From Cryptomeria japonica (taxonomy: Eukaryota; Streptophyta; Pinopsida; Cupressales; Cupressaceae): DNA of 64,000 bases. Of this stretch, positions 33,570-46,201 are shown one piece after another (within the stretch, counting starts at the first letter, position 1; each line of letters opens with the position of its first letter). The DNA lies in contig NC_081412.1 in the NCBI RefSeq assembly GCF_030272615.1, positions 26,072,501 through 26,136,500 of the forward strand, given 5' to 3'. The notes beneath the pieces were generated by a model. The model was not told where the DNA came from and searched no databases. It worked only from the letters and a program-made list of their open reading frames with translations. The translations under genes were made by a program, and so were the position numbers.

Positions 33570-34172
33570 GGTATTAGTATATTACTGTTTTGTGTGTGTT
33601 AGCGAGTCTTTTGCGGGGGTTGACGAATTCTTCTGCTTGACAGAGATTACGTTTGTCGTGTCAATCAATATTTCAGCCATTTCCTTTCCACAAAACACTT
33701 TGACTTCAGATAGCGATCACATAGCGTCTGTAGCAGCGAATGTGATGATGTCAGCATCTATAGCAGCACACGCAGACTTCAATTTTGATCACAAAAGCGT
33801 GCAGTGACAAATTTGGTTTGATATACAACTGCAATGATGTAAAATGCTCTGCTCTACATGAAGGGAAAAAGTGTGAACTAGATGAAAAGGCTCTGCGTGA
33901 AGGGCAAAAATAATTTAATCTCTCTGCTCTGATTGAAGGGCGAATACCTGGCATGAACGACGAATGCGTGAAGGGCAAAAAATGTGAATTACTGAAAGCG
34001 GATCGTCAAATCTGGATTGAGGCGCGTAAACACTCAGTGGTTTTGGAGGAGGGCTCCCTCCTCCACGCGGTTTGCAGACAGTTCTCCCTTATACTCTCCA
34101 TTTAATGCTCTTCTTTACTTTGCGTCCTCCATTTTAATTGCTTCTTCTGCGTGTGAATCTTTGTCTACCCTA

Positions 34173-35117
34173 ATGGAGGTGGAAACAGATGAAGACCCTC
34201 AGTCTCATCCTTCGCCTACCTCCTCCCAACCCCCTCTGCAACCAAAAAAAACCTTCTGTGAAGCCGTGGGTAGGGTTTTGTCGGCAATTAACCAAGATGC
34301 CAGATTTATTGCCATCGGTGGAGATGGTGGAGCAAGTCCAGATGGTATGGACCTTGGCCTCGACTCCGACACTATCTCCATTTCGCCTAATGATTCTATG
34401 GCCAATGAAATTGCTATTGAAAAAAACAGGTTGAAAGACTGCAATTTTTTTTGCCTATGTGGATGCTGATAAATGCCCTCCTCGAAAATTTATGGATGAT
34501 TGGTTTCATAACTACTAGAATTTAAAATTAGGATTTCGAATCTCCTTCTGTAGGCAAATTCAAAAAGGATTGTTCATTACTTTTTTTAATACTCATGAAA
34601 TGCAATTAGAGGTTCTTAAGAAATTGTATTGGAATGTTGGTAAAACTTCGTTTCGTGTCCTAGGTTGGTCTCTTGAGGCGATTTCTAAAGAAATCTTGGC
34701 CCTGTCGTGCTCTAGGTGGGTAATTATTAAGAACATTCCTCCATTTTTGTGGAAATTTATCCCTCAAATTGTGGAAGCCATTGGTAAATTCATCTGTATG
34801 GATGACTCTCCACGACTCGTGCCCCATCTTGATGCTAGAGTGCTCATCTCCATTAAACCTAGGATCAATCTTCCTAATATTCTCAATCTCAATATTGAGG
34901 GAGAAATCTTCTCCCGCCCTCTAGAAATTTTAGGGGGTTTAAATGCATGTTTCCTCTGTAAAAAAGATGGCCATGACCGTAAAAATTGCCCTATTCTTAA
35001 TAAGAAATCCTCAAGTTTGAACTTGTAGAGAACCCATACGGATAACATTGGTCCCCCCCCTAACCCTATGGCTCCATCCTCCCGTGTGGTCCAGCCTGTC
35101 ATGAGCAACACCCCTCA
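34173..35117 (+). pseudogene. LINE A ORF1, 5' part (DUF4283-like, zinc knuckle)
   Basis: ATG at 34173 opens MEVETDEDPQSHPSP. After a frameshift near 34430 the frame continues through YVDADKCPPRKFMDDW, GLFITFFNTHEMQLE, WVIIKNIPPFLW and ARVLISIKPR to a CCHC knuckle CFLCKKDGHDRKNC (about 34948-34990). DUF4283 plus zf-CCHC is the usual ORF1 layout of plant L1-type LINEs; the product binds element RNA. A TAG near 34517 and another at 35026-35028 break it. It is cut near 35117 by antisense LINE B and resumes at about 37459. Confidence 0.75.
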
Positions 35118-37458
35118 AGTTTTTCGAGAAGAAGTTTCTCATCTTCTTAATTATGAAGGAATTGGCACTAGATGTTAAGGATAATATGGATAAGAGATAA
35201 ATAGGAAGGGCCGAAATAACTGCTTGGATCATCACTAGCCTTCCCACCCAAGAGAACCAATTGCCCTTCCAGGAATTTGCATTTTGTTCAACTTTTAGTT
35301 TTAAAGGATCCCAGAATTTAGAGTTCCTTAGACCTCGGTCTATTGGAATGCCCAAGTGAATACAAGGAAGACGTCCTTCTCTGCAGTTTAGAATTCTAAG
35401 AATTTTGGTCTATAATAGGATTGGAGTAGTGAAAAAATAAACTTTAGTTTTATCCTTGTTTCTAAATTGGCCTGAAGCCCTTCCATACATTTCTAGAATC
35501 TGATTAAGATGAGAGGCTTCCTTAACATTTGCTGCCCCCAAGAGTAGGTTATCATCTGCAAACTGCTTATGTGTGACTACAAAACCTTTTGTTACTTTGA
35601 TTCCTTCTAATAGATTATTGGCATAACTAGCTTTGATTGCCCTTCCCAAGGCCTTCCCCATTATGATGTAGAGGAAAGGAGATGAAGGATCTCCTTGTCT
35701 GATACCCCTTGAAGAGGAAAAGAAACCCATTGGCTTTCCATTAATCAAAATTGAGAATTTAGGCATTGATATGCATTCATATACCCAGTTGATCCATTGA
35801 TTGTCAAAGCCAAATGCTTAAATAATTTTGCATAGAAAGCGCCAATCTACACTATCATAAGCTTTTTTTATATCTAATTTTATTATCATACCTAGCATGT
35901 TTGTGTTTTGAAGGGTGTGAATTGCTTCTTGCGCTACAATCACCCCATCAAGGATTGAGCGACCGGGAACAAATCCAGTCTATTCTTCTGAAATGATGTT
36001 GTCCATGAGAGGCTTCAATCTATTAGTCATCACTTTTGAGAGAATTTTATAGACTGTGTTGCATAGGGAAATGGGCCTATAATCTCCAAGATTTTTTGCC
36101 TTCTCCTTCTTTGGAATGAGAGCTATGAAGGTGTTTTTTACTTCTTTGAGAATATTCCCTAATTTTCTTGAGCACTCTAGGCCTTCTGAAAGATCCTAAC
36201 CTAAGATATGCCAACATTTCTTGAAAAAGTCCGCATGAAAGTCATCCGGACCAAGAGCCTTACTAGAGGGGAGTTGGTTTAGAGCTTGGAATACTTCTTC
36301 CAGCTTTATTTTCTCATTTAGCATCTAATTTTGTTCATTTGATATGGTCTTGGGGATCCCTGCCAATAGCTTTTTTTGTTCCAGCAGATGAGATCCTTCA
36401 TTGTTGTTTAAAAGATTAGAATAAAAGGATATAATCTCTTTCTTAATTTCCTCCGGATCCTCTGAGATTTGGTTATGCTTAATTTGCAGTTTTGATATCC
36501 AATTCTTGTTTCTTCTGAGTTTTGTTACGTTATGGAAGAACTTGGTATTTTTATCCCCCATTCTGAGCCAGTTCTCTCTAGACTTTTGCTTCCAGAAGAT
36601 TTCTTCTTTAGAAAGAATGTCTTCATACTCCACTAAGAGGGTCCTTTCCTGTTGAAAAGATTCTTGATCCATTCCCACCGAGATAATCCTGTCATTAAGA
36701 GTTGCTAATCTCTCTTCTAGTGATCTTTTTGTTGAGAATATGTTTTTGAAATGCAGAGAATTCCATTGGAGCAGTTTCTGCTTAATTAATTTTAGCTTTG
36801 CGATGAAGGAGAAGAGTTTTGATCCCTCAAAAGATCCTTCATTCCACCACTTTTCTATCAGTGTAAGAAAATTTTGGCCTTTCATCCACATGTTTTCAAA
36901 CCTGAATGGAGTCCTGGACGATCCCTGGGTGCCTTGCAAAGAGAGCAAAATGGGATAATGATTTGAGCCTAAACAAAGAAGGACATTGCAGGAGGGAGTG
37001 AAAGGACAGAGCCTCAAGTCCCCTTGCCAAAAAAATTTGTCTATTTTTTCTGCTATATTACTGAAACCTTTTCTTTTGTTTGTCCATGTGAAGGTGTCTC
37101 CTGAATCTATTTCCAAAAGACCATTCCTTTCAATCCAGTTATTGAAGTCCTGCTGAGAACCCCCTAAGCGAGTGATTCCTCCCCTTTTATCTGAAACACT
37201 CCTGATAGCATTAAAATCTCCCCCAATAAAGACTTGTTCCTCAAATAAAGTGGACAAAACTCCATCTAAAGAAGACCATGTGAGTCGCTTTTTGTGTGGG
37301 GACACTGGGCCATAGGTATTAATAATAAAGAAAGAAGTGTTTGACTGAAGATGAGTGATTTTGGCAAGAAGTCAATTCCTGCTAGATGCAATGCCTTTAG
37401 TTTTGATTTGAGAGGGCTTCCAAATTATCATTAATCCTCCAGAAGCTCTCAAACCAAT
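35118..37458 (-). pseudogene. LINE B: antisense LINE ORF2 fragment inside LINE A ORF1
   Basis: One minus-strand frame runs through the whole fragment. From the right: GLRASGGLMIIW (37430), the endonuclease motif GGDFNAI (about 37215), SNHYPI (where SDH is usual), then RT with KKEKAKNLGDYRPISL, TGFVPGRSI, KKAYDSVDW, GIRQGDPSSPFL and FADD (near 35550), ending in the thumb (MRNFFSKN) at about 35125. There are about six in-frame stops (near 37370, 36325, 36200, 35980, 35820 and 35410) but no frameshift. It lacks the start of the endonuclease, everything after the RT thumb, the 3' UTR and any tail. It belongs to a different LINE family from A and C. Confidence 0.8.
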
Positions 37459-38202
37459 ATGGCTCCCCCTTGCTCCCCTATTACAGATAACATAGAACAA
37501 CCAGGTGTGGAACAACAAGATAGTTTTCAAATGGTTACAAACAAGTCTAAAAAGCGCAGAAGGAAGAATGCGCAACAATTAGCCATTGATAAGATTAGGT
37601 CTAATAATGTTGGTGTTAACCCTACTCAGAATAATGTCAATCTCACCCCACCTACAGTTGATGCTAGTTTTTCAAAAGTTAAGAGTATCATTAATAATTT
37701 TGAAACCCCCAGTAGGTGCACTAGTGATTTCCATATGGGTGATGGCTTTGTGACTTCCCTGAGGACTAATCGCATCTCTGATAACCTCGGCTTTGTCAAT
37801 CCCACCCACTGTATCGGTATTACTAGTGAATCTAGTCTGAGTTTGCCTTTGAACGTCTTCAAAGAACTTGATGTTGATGATGTGATTCGAGTCATCACTG
37901 TTGATACTAGGGCTGATAGAAATTCTATCTTTTTTCCCTCAAACCTGTCCTCCACACAAATGCCTTGGATGGCAGTGAATGGTACCCCGGTCCAGCCTAC
38001 TACCTACGCGGAACCTCCATCTAAAATTGTCTCTCAAGGAGATGATGATTCTGGTGAAGACCATGATGATCAAATTGAGGGTTGTTCTAAACCCAATAGA
38101 AGAGGACACCCCATGGGCTCAAAGAACAAGGCCCCCTCTGACAAGAAGAAGAAGGGCAAGGGTTTCCCTGCCTGTGATAGCAGCCTTCATGTTGCTAAGT
38201 GA
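37459..38202 (+). pseudogene. LINE A ORF1, 3' part
   Basis: Open for 248 codons to a stop at 38202, 23 nt before the ORF2 ATG. The beginning is basic (KSKKRRRKNAQQL), the middle low-complexity, and the end carries RRGHPMGSKNK followed by a lysine run. The same place in LINE C has GRPFGSKNKKK, an AT-hook-like motif common at the end of plant LINE ORF1. The first codons abut the LINE B junction, so its ATG-like start is not a real start. Confidence 0.7.
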
Positions 38203-38225
38203 TTGTAATTTCCCCCTTGCTTACC

Positions 38226-41200
38226 ATGAAGTACATCTCATGGAATGTTAGAGGGCTGGAAGCCCCAAATAGAAAGTAGATTGTTAAACGTTTCTTGGAC
38301 TCTCATAAAGACTTGGACTTTCTGATGCTTCAAGAGATTAAAACTATTTATTTTAGCTTGGATATTAACCTTAATTTCATATAGAAAGACGCCATCAAAA
38401 TTTGCTCCAATCACCTCAGGGGTAAAGGTGGTGTTGGACTGCTCATTAACCCCAGATGGTCAAACCATATTACTGACAAGGGTTGCTCCCCCTGTAACGG
38501 GGTTGTTTGGGCCTCTATTAATTTTGACAACACCCTCATTGGGGTGTGCTCTATCTATGCATCCAATGACTATAAGGAAAGAAGTTCACTTTGGGATTGG
38601 ATTGCATCCTTACCTGATATTCTTTGAATCCTTTGAGGAGACTCTAATATGATTGAGAATTGTGATGATAAAATGGGGGGTAATGCTTTTGAATGGAAAG
38701 GCTCTGAAAAATCCCATTGGGATAGAATGAAATTTAAGAAAAACATGTTTGATCCTCTTCTTGGTAATAAGGCCGATACAAGGGGTCTCTGGAACACTTG
38801 GTGCAATTTCCAAAAAGGTTGTAATAGAATTTATTGCAGACTTGACTATTTTTATGCCAATAAAGATGATTTTTTCATTTATCCCTAGTAACCAAGGCAA
38901 TTTTGTTGTTGTCTGGCCTTTTACTCTCTCAGATCACCACCCTATTACTACTCACATCAAACTTGCTAACTCCTTACTTGCTAATGTGGTGGGGCCTAAG
39001 AAGTTCATTCTTAACACTAATTTACTAAAAGATCTTGATGTTCTTGCTGCCATTAACCTCATCAGACTCCTAAATAAGGATAATAAGAACTTAGCTTCGC
39101 ATATTGATAGGTGGAATTATAATGTTGTTTCCTGGCAAAAACTCTTGCAAACTATTCATCAAAAAAGGGCCAAAGACTCCAGATCTGTGGAAAAGACTCT
39201 TAATCTTAATCTGCTCCACCTTGAAAATGAAATTCAATTGACTCCTTCCTGCCCTGACCTTGCCAACCAAGTGGAGAAAACTAGGGATGCCCTTAGATTA
39301 CATCAATGAGTTAAGATCAATGGGGCCATGATTAGAGCCCGTAGCCATTGGATCCAATTTGTCAATAAAGGCTCCAAGTTTTTCTTTAATCTGTTTAAAC
39401 ATAAGCAAATCCAGGAAAAGATTGATAGACTTATAGTCGATACTCAAGAAATTGCTGATTTGGACAACACTAAAGAAGCCTTTGCCCTCTTCTACCAAAA
39501 AATGTTCACCTCTGAAGACTCTGAGGCTACCAAGGCCCTTAGACTTAAATACAAATCCATCATTCCTTGTAGGATCTCTGAAGGGGAATCTTGCCTCCTT
39601 AAACATAATTTCACAATTGATGAAATTCAGAAAGCCATCAACTCCCTCCCTCCACAATGACAAAGCTTTGGGGCCTGATGGGCTCCCAGTTGAGTTCTAC
39701 AAAGCCAACCTTAATTGGATTTGCTTCGATCTTCTTGATATATACAATGAGGCTTTGGGTAAGGGTTCCCTTGGCAATGTTATCAATAAGGGAATTATTA
39801 AACTCATACCCAAGGATGGGGACAAGGCCCTCGTTATGAACTGGAGACCCATTACCCTTCTCAATGTGTCCTATAAGATCCTGGCTAAAATGTTGGTCGT
39901 TTGACTAGAAAAGATCTTGCCCAAGTTCATCTGCCCCACCCAAACCGACTTCATTAAAGGTAGGTATATTCTGGAAAATCTCATCACAAGTTGGGAAGCC
40001 ATGGAATGGTCTAAAGTCTCTAGTCAAGACACTGCTATGTTTCTCCTTGACTTTGAGAAAGCCTATGATAGGGTGGAATGGGACTTTATTATTACAATGC
40101 TTGAAGCCTTTGGCTTTCCTAGTGAATTTTGTACTTATGTCAAGGTCCTCCTTCAAGATGCCTCTACTCATATTGATGTTAATGGCTCCCTCTCCTCTTA
40201 CATTATGCTCTCTTGGTCCATTAGACAAGGCTGCCCCTTGGCCCTTGGTCTCTTTGTTATTGCCTCTAACGCTTTATTCTACCTCCTTAGGGATAACTCC
40301 CTCTCCCCAAAGGTTAATGGGATTAGCCTCCTTGATGATAATAAATTGATGAATATTCAGTTTGCCAATGACACGACTCTTTTTCTTGAGCTCACCAAGC
40401 AAAACATGGATAACCTTAACCTTAAAATCCAATGCTTTGGGTCAATTTCTGGAGCTCAAATCTCCCAGACCAAGTCTACCTTCCTTAGCTGGATGGATCA
40501 ACCCCTTGACTAGTTTAGACACCTTGGCTACCAATGGGGTGGTCCTAACAAAATCGTTAGATACCTTGGAGTTCCCTTCTCGGTGTCCCCTTCCCTCAAA
40601 GATATGTGGCTCTGGGTTAAGGAGAAAATTGATAAGAAACTTAGTAAATGGAACAATAGATTCCTCCCTAGATGGCAGGGTTCAAGTGTGCCAAAAAATC
40701 CTCTCCTCCTATAATATCTACTACTCCTCTACTTGGATGTTTAGCAACTATCAGATCTTATAAATTCGCAAGGTTGTTAGATGCTTCCTTTGGTTTGATG
40801 GAAAAGGTAATAATAAATTACACGTTGTTAACTGGAAGTGGTGCCATATTGAGAAATCTCTTGGTGGCCTTGGATTAAAGGATCTTAGGATCCAAGGTAT
40901 CACCCTTGCGGCTAAATGGATCTTCCATTCTCTCAAAGGTCAGGAACCTTGGAAGGTTTTAATCAGACACAATATTGAGAGGGTTGTCCCTAAGAATGCT
41001 AAGTCTTGGAAGTATTTACCTCTCACCAACCTTGTGGCCGGTGGTCTTCCTTTTTCTGTCTAGGGCACTTGTGTGTTCAAGTCTATTTGGAAAGCCTGGG
41101 AACATGTTAGGTGGTTTTTGGTCAACACTAGTGTCAACAATGGTGACCCGGTTCATGGTGAGAGATCCTTATGGTGGAACCTCTTCCACGCTAGCAAACC

Positions 41201-42266
41201 CTTGGCCCTTACTCAGGGATGCTCAGCTAGAGCCTGGGCCAGCAAAGGGATCAAATATCTTATTGATGTTTTGGAACATGATACTCTTATCATGTGGGAA
41301 GATCTCAGCTCTAAATTTAACCTCCCCCCTGCTCAAAAAAGAACCTACAACATGATTAAGCAAGCTTATATTAATTTCGGTCTTCCTAAGGACTTTGATG
41401 CTAATTCTCATAGATTTTTGTCTTTTAAATGGGTTGATGGTACAATTTTGGCTAAAATTAAGGCTCGTAACATTTACTATGTCTTAGCTTATGAGGCTTC
41501 CATCATTAAACATGTTAACATTTTATGGTATTCTGATCTGCCTGTTATGCAGTGGCAAAAGACCTTCAGCATGCTATGGAACAGTTCGATCGAGCCAAAA
41601 ATCAAGTGCTTTAAATGGCTTATGATACTTAATAGACTTCCTCTCCAGAGGAATTATGATAATAATGATTTGTGCTCTATATGTAAACTTCCTGAGACTA
41701 GCAAGCATATTTTCTTTGATTGCTCCATTGCTAAGGAAATCTGGTTAATGTTTAGCTATTCTATCCCTAATCTTGTGAATACTATGGAAATTATTTCTGG
41801 GCACATTAAAGGATTGAAAAAGGATGCTAATATCTTTTGGTTTAATTTATCTACCAATATTCTTTGGTATATTTGGAAAATTAGGAATGTTGATAGGTTT
41901 GAAGGCCAAGCCAGGGCCCTTACTGAATCCTTTCGAAGACTCACATTCTTCAAAATTGTCATGCAGGTTGCCTCTACTATGAACGCGGAGAAGCACAAGC
42001 TCTTGAGGTTCCTTAAGGATAGTCACACCACCATGTTCATCAATGAGATGAAGGATGGTTATGAGTGAAGGCGCAACTAGGACAACCTATCCTCCTTTGA
42101 GGAGGCTCTCAAGAAGCTGAACAACGAAATTAAAGATAATAGGGAGCCCTCCTATGCCCAAATTGAGATGCTGGCACAGATTCAGAGTCAGAAGACCATT
42201 GTTTGGATGGAAGGACCTCAGGGATGGGCGGCATGGGTTGAACCCCATGACGACATCCTCTCTTGA
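38226..42266 (+). pseudogene. LINE A ORF2: endonuclease, RT, zf-RVT
   Basis: ATG at 38226 starts MKYISWNVRGLEAPNRK, the APE-type endonuclease. SDHHPI is present near 38930, but the GDFN motif has become GDSN (38636). RT follows with GPDGLPVEFYK (39670), LIPKDGDKAL, NWRPITLLN, DFEKAYDRVEW (40050) and IRQGCPLALGL. The catalytic FADD is changed to FAND (40361-40372), which removes an essential aspartate. The zf-RVT domain (CSICKLPETSKHIFFDC, 41670-41720) and the end motif WMEGPQGWAAW are intact. Frameshifts lie near 38890, 39655 and 40670, and stops near 38279, 38384, 38625, 39308 and 39903. It is non-functional. Protein-level similarity to LINE C is high along the whole length. Confidence 0.85.
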
Positions 42267-42429
42267 TGTTTTTTGTTGACTTCTCATGATGCAGTTAGTT
42301 TACTAGTACTCTTTTGTGTGGATTACGCACCCTGTTGTTACTTTGGTTTTTGTTGTTCTGTGGTGGTGACAGCTTTGTTTTGCTAAGACCTAGCCTCCTT
42401 GTTCTAGATTCTCTTGATTTCTAATATAA

Positions 42430-42443
42430 AAATTTGAGATTAA
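42430..42443. repeat. LINE A target-site duplication, right copy
   Basis: AAATTTGAGATTAA follows the element's terminal TAATATAAA and matches 33556-33569 exactly. Confidence 0.85.
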
Positions 42444-42459
42444 TTTTTATTACTGTTTA

Positions 42460-43318
42460 TGATGAAAATGGAAACAACAATATTGAAAGACTAAATGAAT
42501 TCAACTACAAAACCCTAGCCTAACAACAACAAAGGTCCACCATAACATATGAAGATTACCTAAGACAATGCAAATCAAATGAAATCACAAAGATTATACC
42601 ATCACATGTCCAATAGGGTTTGGATCTCCATTCTTCCTATCTCCATTGATCTTGCTTGATATATTTGCTCTCAGATTTTATGTGTGCACAAGAGCTCAAC
42701 AAAGAACGGAAATGTGGTTGCAAGTAGGCTTGATCGCATATGAAAGTTCGAAAGCGTAGTTGAATAGAATGATTAGAATGTGTAGAATAGATTGTTTAGA
42801 ATGATTAGGCTTCTTAGAATGATTAGATTTGAATAGCTGATTTGAATGATTAGTAGTTGAATAGGGTTGATAATGAAATAATAATCCTCTTATATAGAAG
42901 ACACTATAAGAAATGAAGGGATAAGCTTGCGAGGTGTAAAATATAAATGGTCGGCTATGATTAGAGGGTAGGTAGAGGAAATAAGAAAATAATGAGAGGG
43001 TAGGTAGTGTACGAATTAAGAGATGAATGACATGTGTCATGGGTGGAAAAGGCTAATGAATTAATTAAATAAATAAAGATTTGATTAATTAATAGAGGAA
43101 GTGGGATCGATTAAATAAATAAGATATTTATTTAATTTAGGAAAATGATAATTTAAATAAATAAAAGTATTTATTTAAATGAGAAATAAGGCTAGAAGAG
43201 GATAAATGAATTAATTAAATAAATAAAGATTTATTCAATTAATAGAAGAATTAGGCTAAAATAATTAAATAAATAAAAATATTTATTTAACTAGATAGGA
43301 CAATTTTAGGTGTCTACA
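42460..43318 (-). mobile_element. 3' LTR of the gypsy element
   Basis: On the minus strand it starts TGTAGACACC at 43318, just after a purine-rich AAAGAGGGGCAAAA, and ends TTTTCATCA near 42460 (left edge inferred from the TG...CA rule). A TATA-like TCTATATAAGAGG lies near 42885-42900. U3 contains four or five imperfect copies of TTAATTAAATAAATAAA with ATTTATTTAA (43055-43290), partly self-complementary. Confidence 0.6.
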
Positions 43319-43332
43319 TTTTGCCCCTCTTT
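43319..43332 (-). other. Polypurine tract
   Basis: AAAGAGGGGCAAAA on the minus strand directly precedes the LTR start; it primes plus-strand DNA synthesis in LTR elements. Confidence 0.65.
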
Positions 43333-44369
43333 GAGACAATGCAGCTAGTTGTGTTGTTTCAAAGAAGATAAGATGAACTGATACAAAGTTGCCCCAAGAT
43401 GGGAATGATATGCCCCCTCGAGAGATTGGAGGAAAATGTCTGGACAGATCGCAGACAATCTCTCGATAAGAAAGAAAGGCTAGAATGGACAAACAAGATG
43501 GGATAGAGTGACAGAGTCACGGGATAAAGAAGACTCACTCAGGAGACTAGGGCTAGGGTAGTCTATAAGATAGACTACGAGGGAAAACATCCTCATTGTC
43601 ATCCACACATCCAAGAGATCAGAGTGCAGAGAGAGCAGAGAGCAGTCAACAATGATGGCATTCATGCATAGATTCGATCGCGTTCGCCGATATTAGAGGC
43701 CAACAGACGCAGGAGAGCTGATAAGTACTGCAAAACTTCCTTGTACCTTGCCGCATTAATTGTTGTCATAAATGCATGCTAGGTAGAGAAATAAATGGGC
43801 TCTAGGTAGGTCTAGAAAAATGTCAATCGGGAGGAAAAACATTAAGGCGCGTCTAAGTAGGCTAGACGTGTTTGTGTCATACATGTGCGTTTATGTCATA
43901 AATGTGCATTTGTGTCTTCTAGGCCAAATCAATAGTTCTGTGATGAACATACACCATCGATTGGACAAGATGCTGAGAGGATACACTCAAGCAAGTCCTC
44001 TAGGGAAGACTAGGATAGCAAATAGGGCTAGGATTGACAATTTTGTGATAGAACATACGTTGCCAATCAGGAAACTACTCAAGAGGATACACTCAAGCAG
44101 AGGCCCTAGGATAAGATAGATCGAGGCACTTTGTGATGAACAAGGAATGCCAAAACATAGTACTTTGTGATGAACAGGGAGTACTAAAAAGAGCAACACT
44201 TTGTGATGAACAGGGAGTGCCAATAAGATAGAGTGCCATAAGCACTAGGATAAAAAGCAGCATTTTGTGATGAACAAGGAATGCCACTATGATTGGCACA
44301 GTTGATTTTCTTGACTGCAGGAGGACCTACCTATGTTGGAGTCACGAGAGATTCCCTTCGACTTAGAGT
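43333..44369. repeat. 3' internal region with short tandem repeats
   Basis: CACTTTGTGATGAACAGGGA-type units recur at about 44126, 44160, 44199 and 44260. A longer unit (TGTGAT(A)GAACATAC ... GAGGATACACTCAAGCA) occurs twice, at 43938-44000 and 44043-44100. No coding region is seen. Confidence 0.6.
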
Positions 44370-46201
44370 TTGCGAGTAGAGCTGATAGTCGAGGAGAGAG
44401 CCACAGTTCAGGCTATGGGCCTGCAACATATTTTGTATGTGCCTGAGTTTCGGGCGAACATGGGATTGTTGATTGCATTAGCTAAGAGATGGCACTCAGA
44501 GACTTGCACTTTTCATTTGCCGATGGGTGAGATGACAGTCACCTTAGAGGATGTATATAGGACACTGTGGATACCGATCGATGGGGAGTTAGTGCCTTAC
44601 AATCGAGACAGAGATAGGGATGCACTCAGACGAGTGTTCCAGGATCCGAGATTGGAGATGAGGGCTGGACACATGGCTTGGGATACCATGACACAAATAG
44701 GATTATCACTACCAGCAGTATTGGCAGGAGTGATCAGTGGGTTCCTCTGTCTAGATAGGGTGACATGAGGATTGGCTGTGGGCTAGGAGAGTACACTGGA
44801 GACATTGGTGACAAAGCACACCAGGTTTGCATGGGGACCATGTCTACTGGCACACTTGTACTATGAGTTACATCAGTTTATATACCATGGATCAGCAGGA
44901 TTGGGTTGCAGAGTTACATTGTTGCAGGTGTGGGCATATGAGCATCTGCCGGTGACACGACCGATTCATTTCAGAGGCAGGGGTTATGAGTGTAGTTTTG
45001 TGTATTTGTATGATATGATTACATTTCAGCTACAGATTGGGAGATTAGAGTATTGGCGCAAGGTCATTGATGAGCTCAACAGTGTAGTATGGAGGTCATA
45101 CCGAGAGTCTGAGGAGTGGGAGGATGATGCAGTGGAGCTGCCATATGTGTTTAGGAGCAGATATCTGATTGGGCAAATGCCATATGTTCTTGAGAGGCAA
45201 TTGGTGGATAGGTTGGGCATGCAGTTTGGCAGGATATAATGGATTCCACAAGGTTCCAGGATGTATGCGCGGAAGGTGAGAGATTAGGTGCACTTTAAGC
45301 CATTATTGTCTTATGATCAAGCAGTGACACAGTTGGTAGAGATGATTCCCTTGCCTTGGGATATGTGGCTAGACATAGAGGATGCAGGGATGGATGCAGA
45401 GTATACTGCATATTGGGCAGACCATACGTTTCCACAAATGACGGATCCAGGGGAGCCGATAGATGGAGATGGCAGAGGTGATGGAGATGATGATGGAGAT
45501 GGTCGAGGTAGAGGTCGACAAAGGAGGCGAGGTGCAGTAGGAGAGTGGCCCCGAGGAGAGAGGGTGGAGAGGCTCGTCAGGCTCACATAGTAAGGGGCAG
45601 AGGTGGATTTCCTTTACAGGTACCAACAGTACAAGTTCCTAGACAAGGACAGGAACATGGATAGGGACAGGGGCAACCACAGGAGCAACCATAGGTACAG
45701 GGACAAGGTGAGGGGGGAGAGGAGGATGATGAGTTACTAGCTTTGAGGGAGATCTGTCAGGGACAGGAAAATGAGATCCAAGATCTCGAGTGGGAAAGGG
45801 ATAGGCTCAGGAGATAGTTGAGAGATACTGAGCGAGAGAGGGATCAAGTTATCCAGTGTTATACAGAGGCTGAGACAACACTGAGGGCAGGGAGGCAAGA
45901 AACAAAGGACATAGAAGCTAGATATGCCTATGTTCTGCAAGCCGAGGAGGAGATAGGCTATTGGAGAGACCTATACTATGGAGTAGTGCCACCAGATCAG
46001 CGGGCTAGGAGCTTTCGTAGATCATCACGGATAGTGACGACCACTGGAGGGAGGGACAGGAGACAGGCATTAAGTGGTGGGGTCATGGGTCGTCCACCAC
46101 CACTAGATAGAGGTGGCAGGAGAGATGATCCTGGGGCAGATCCTTCCAGGGATCAGATTCCATTGAGGCCAGCTGGCTCCGAGGGAGGGAGTTCATCATA
46201 G
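44370..46201 (+). pseudogene. Antisense ORF encoding a plant mobile domain (PMD) protein
   Basis: The plus-strand frame from about 44370 reads FRANMGLLIALAKRWHSET, then TCTFHLPMGEMTVTLEDVY and GIPIDGELV-like, the signature start of the plant mobile domain (aminotransferase-like PMD family, as in Arabidopsis MAIN and MAIL1). It continues through RFAWGPCLLAHLYYELH, LLQVWAYEHLPVTRP and PYVFRSRYLIGQMP. Stops interrupt it near 44766, 44785, 45237 and 45284, and a frameshift near 45575 leads to a coiled-coil, arginine-rich tail (45690-46201, ELLALREICQGQENEIQ). PMDs occur in plant nuclear silencing factors and in transposons. Here it lies antisense between pol and the 3' LTR, where extra antisense ORFs are known in plant Ty3/gypsy elements. 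Confidence 0.75.

Larger units (their letters stand above)
33570..42429 (+). mobile_element. LINE A: full-length L1-type LINE, nested
   Basis: The 14-bp sequence AAATTTGAGATTAA occurs at 33556-33569 and again at 42430-42443, directly after a TAATATAAA tail. This is a clear target-site duplication. Between them lie a 600-bp 5' UTR, ORF1 (34173-38202, interrupted), ORF2 (38226-42266) and a 160-bp 3' UTR. Subtracting the roughly 2.34-kb antisense LINE B insert, the element is about 6.5 kb. The 5' UTR contains the motif TGAAGGGCAAAAA and variants four times (about 33860-33985). Decay is heavy: both ORFs carry many stops and frameshifts, so it is immobile and older than LINE C. Confidence 0.85.
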
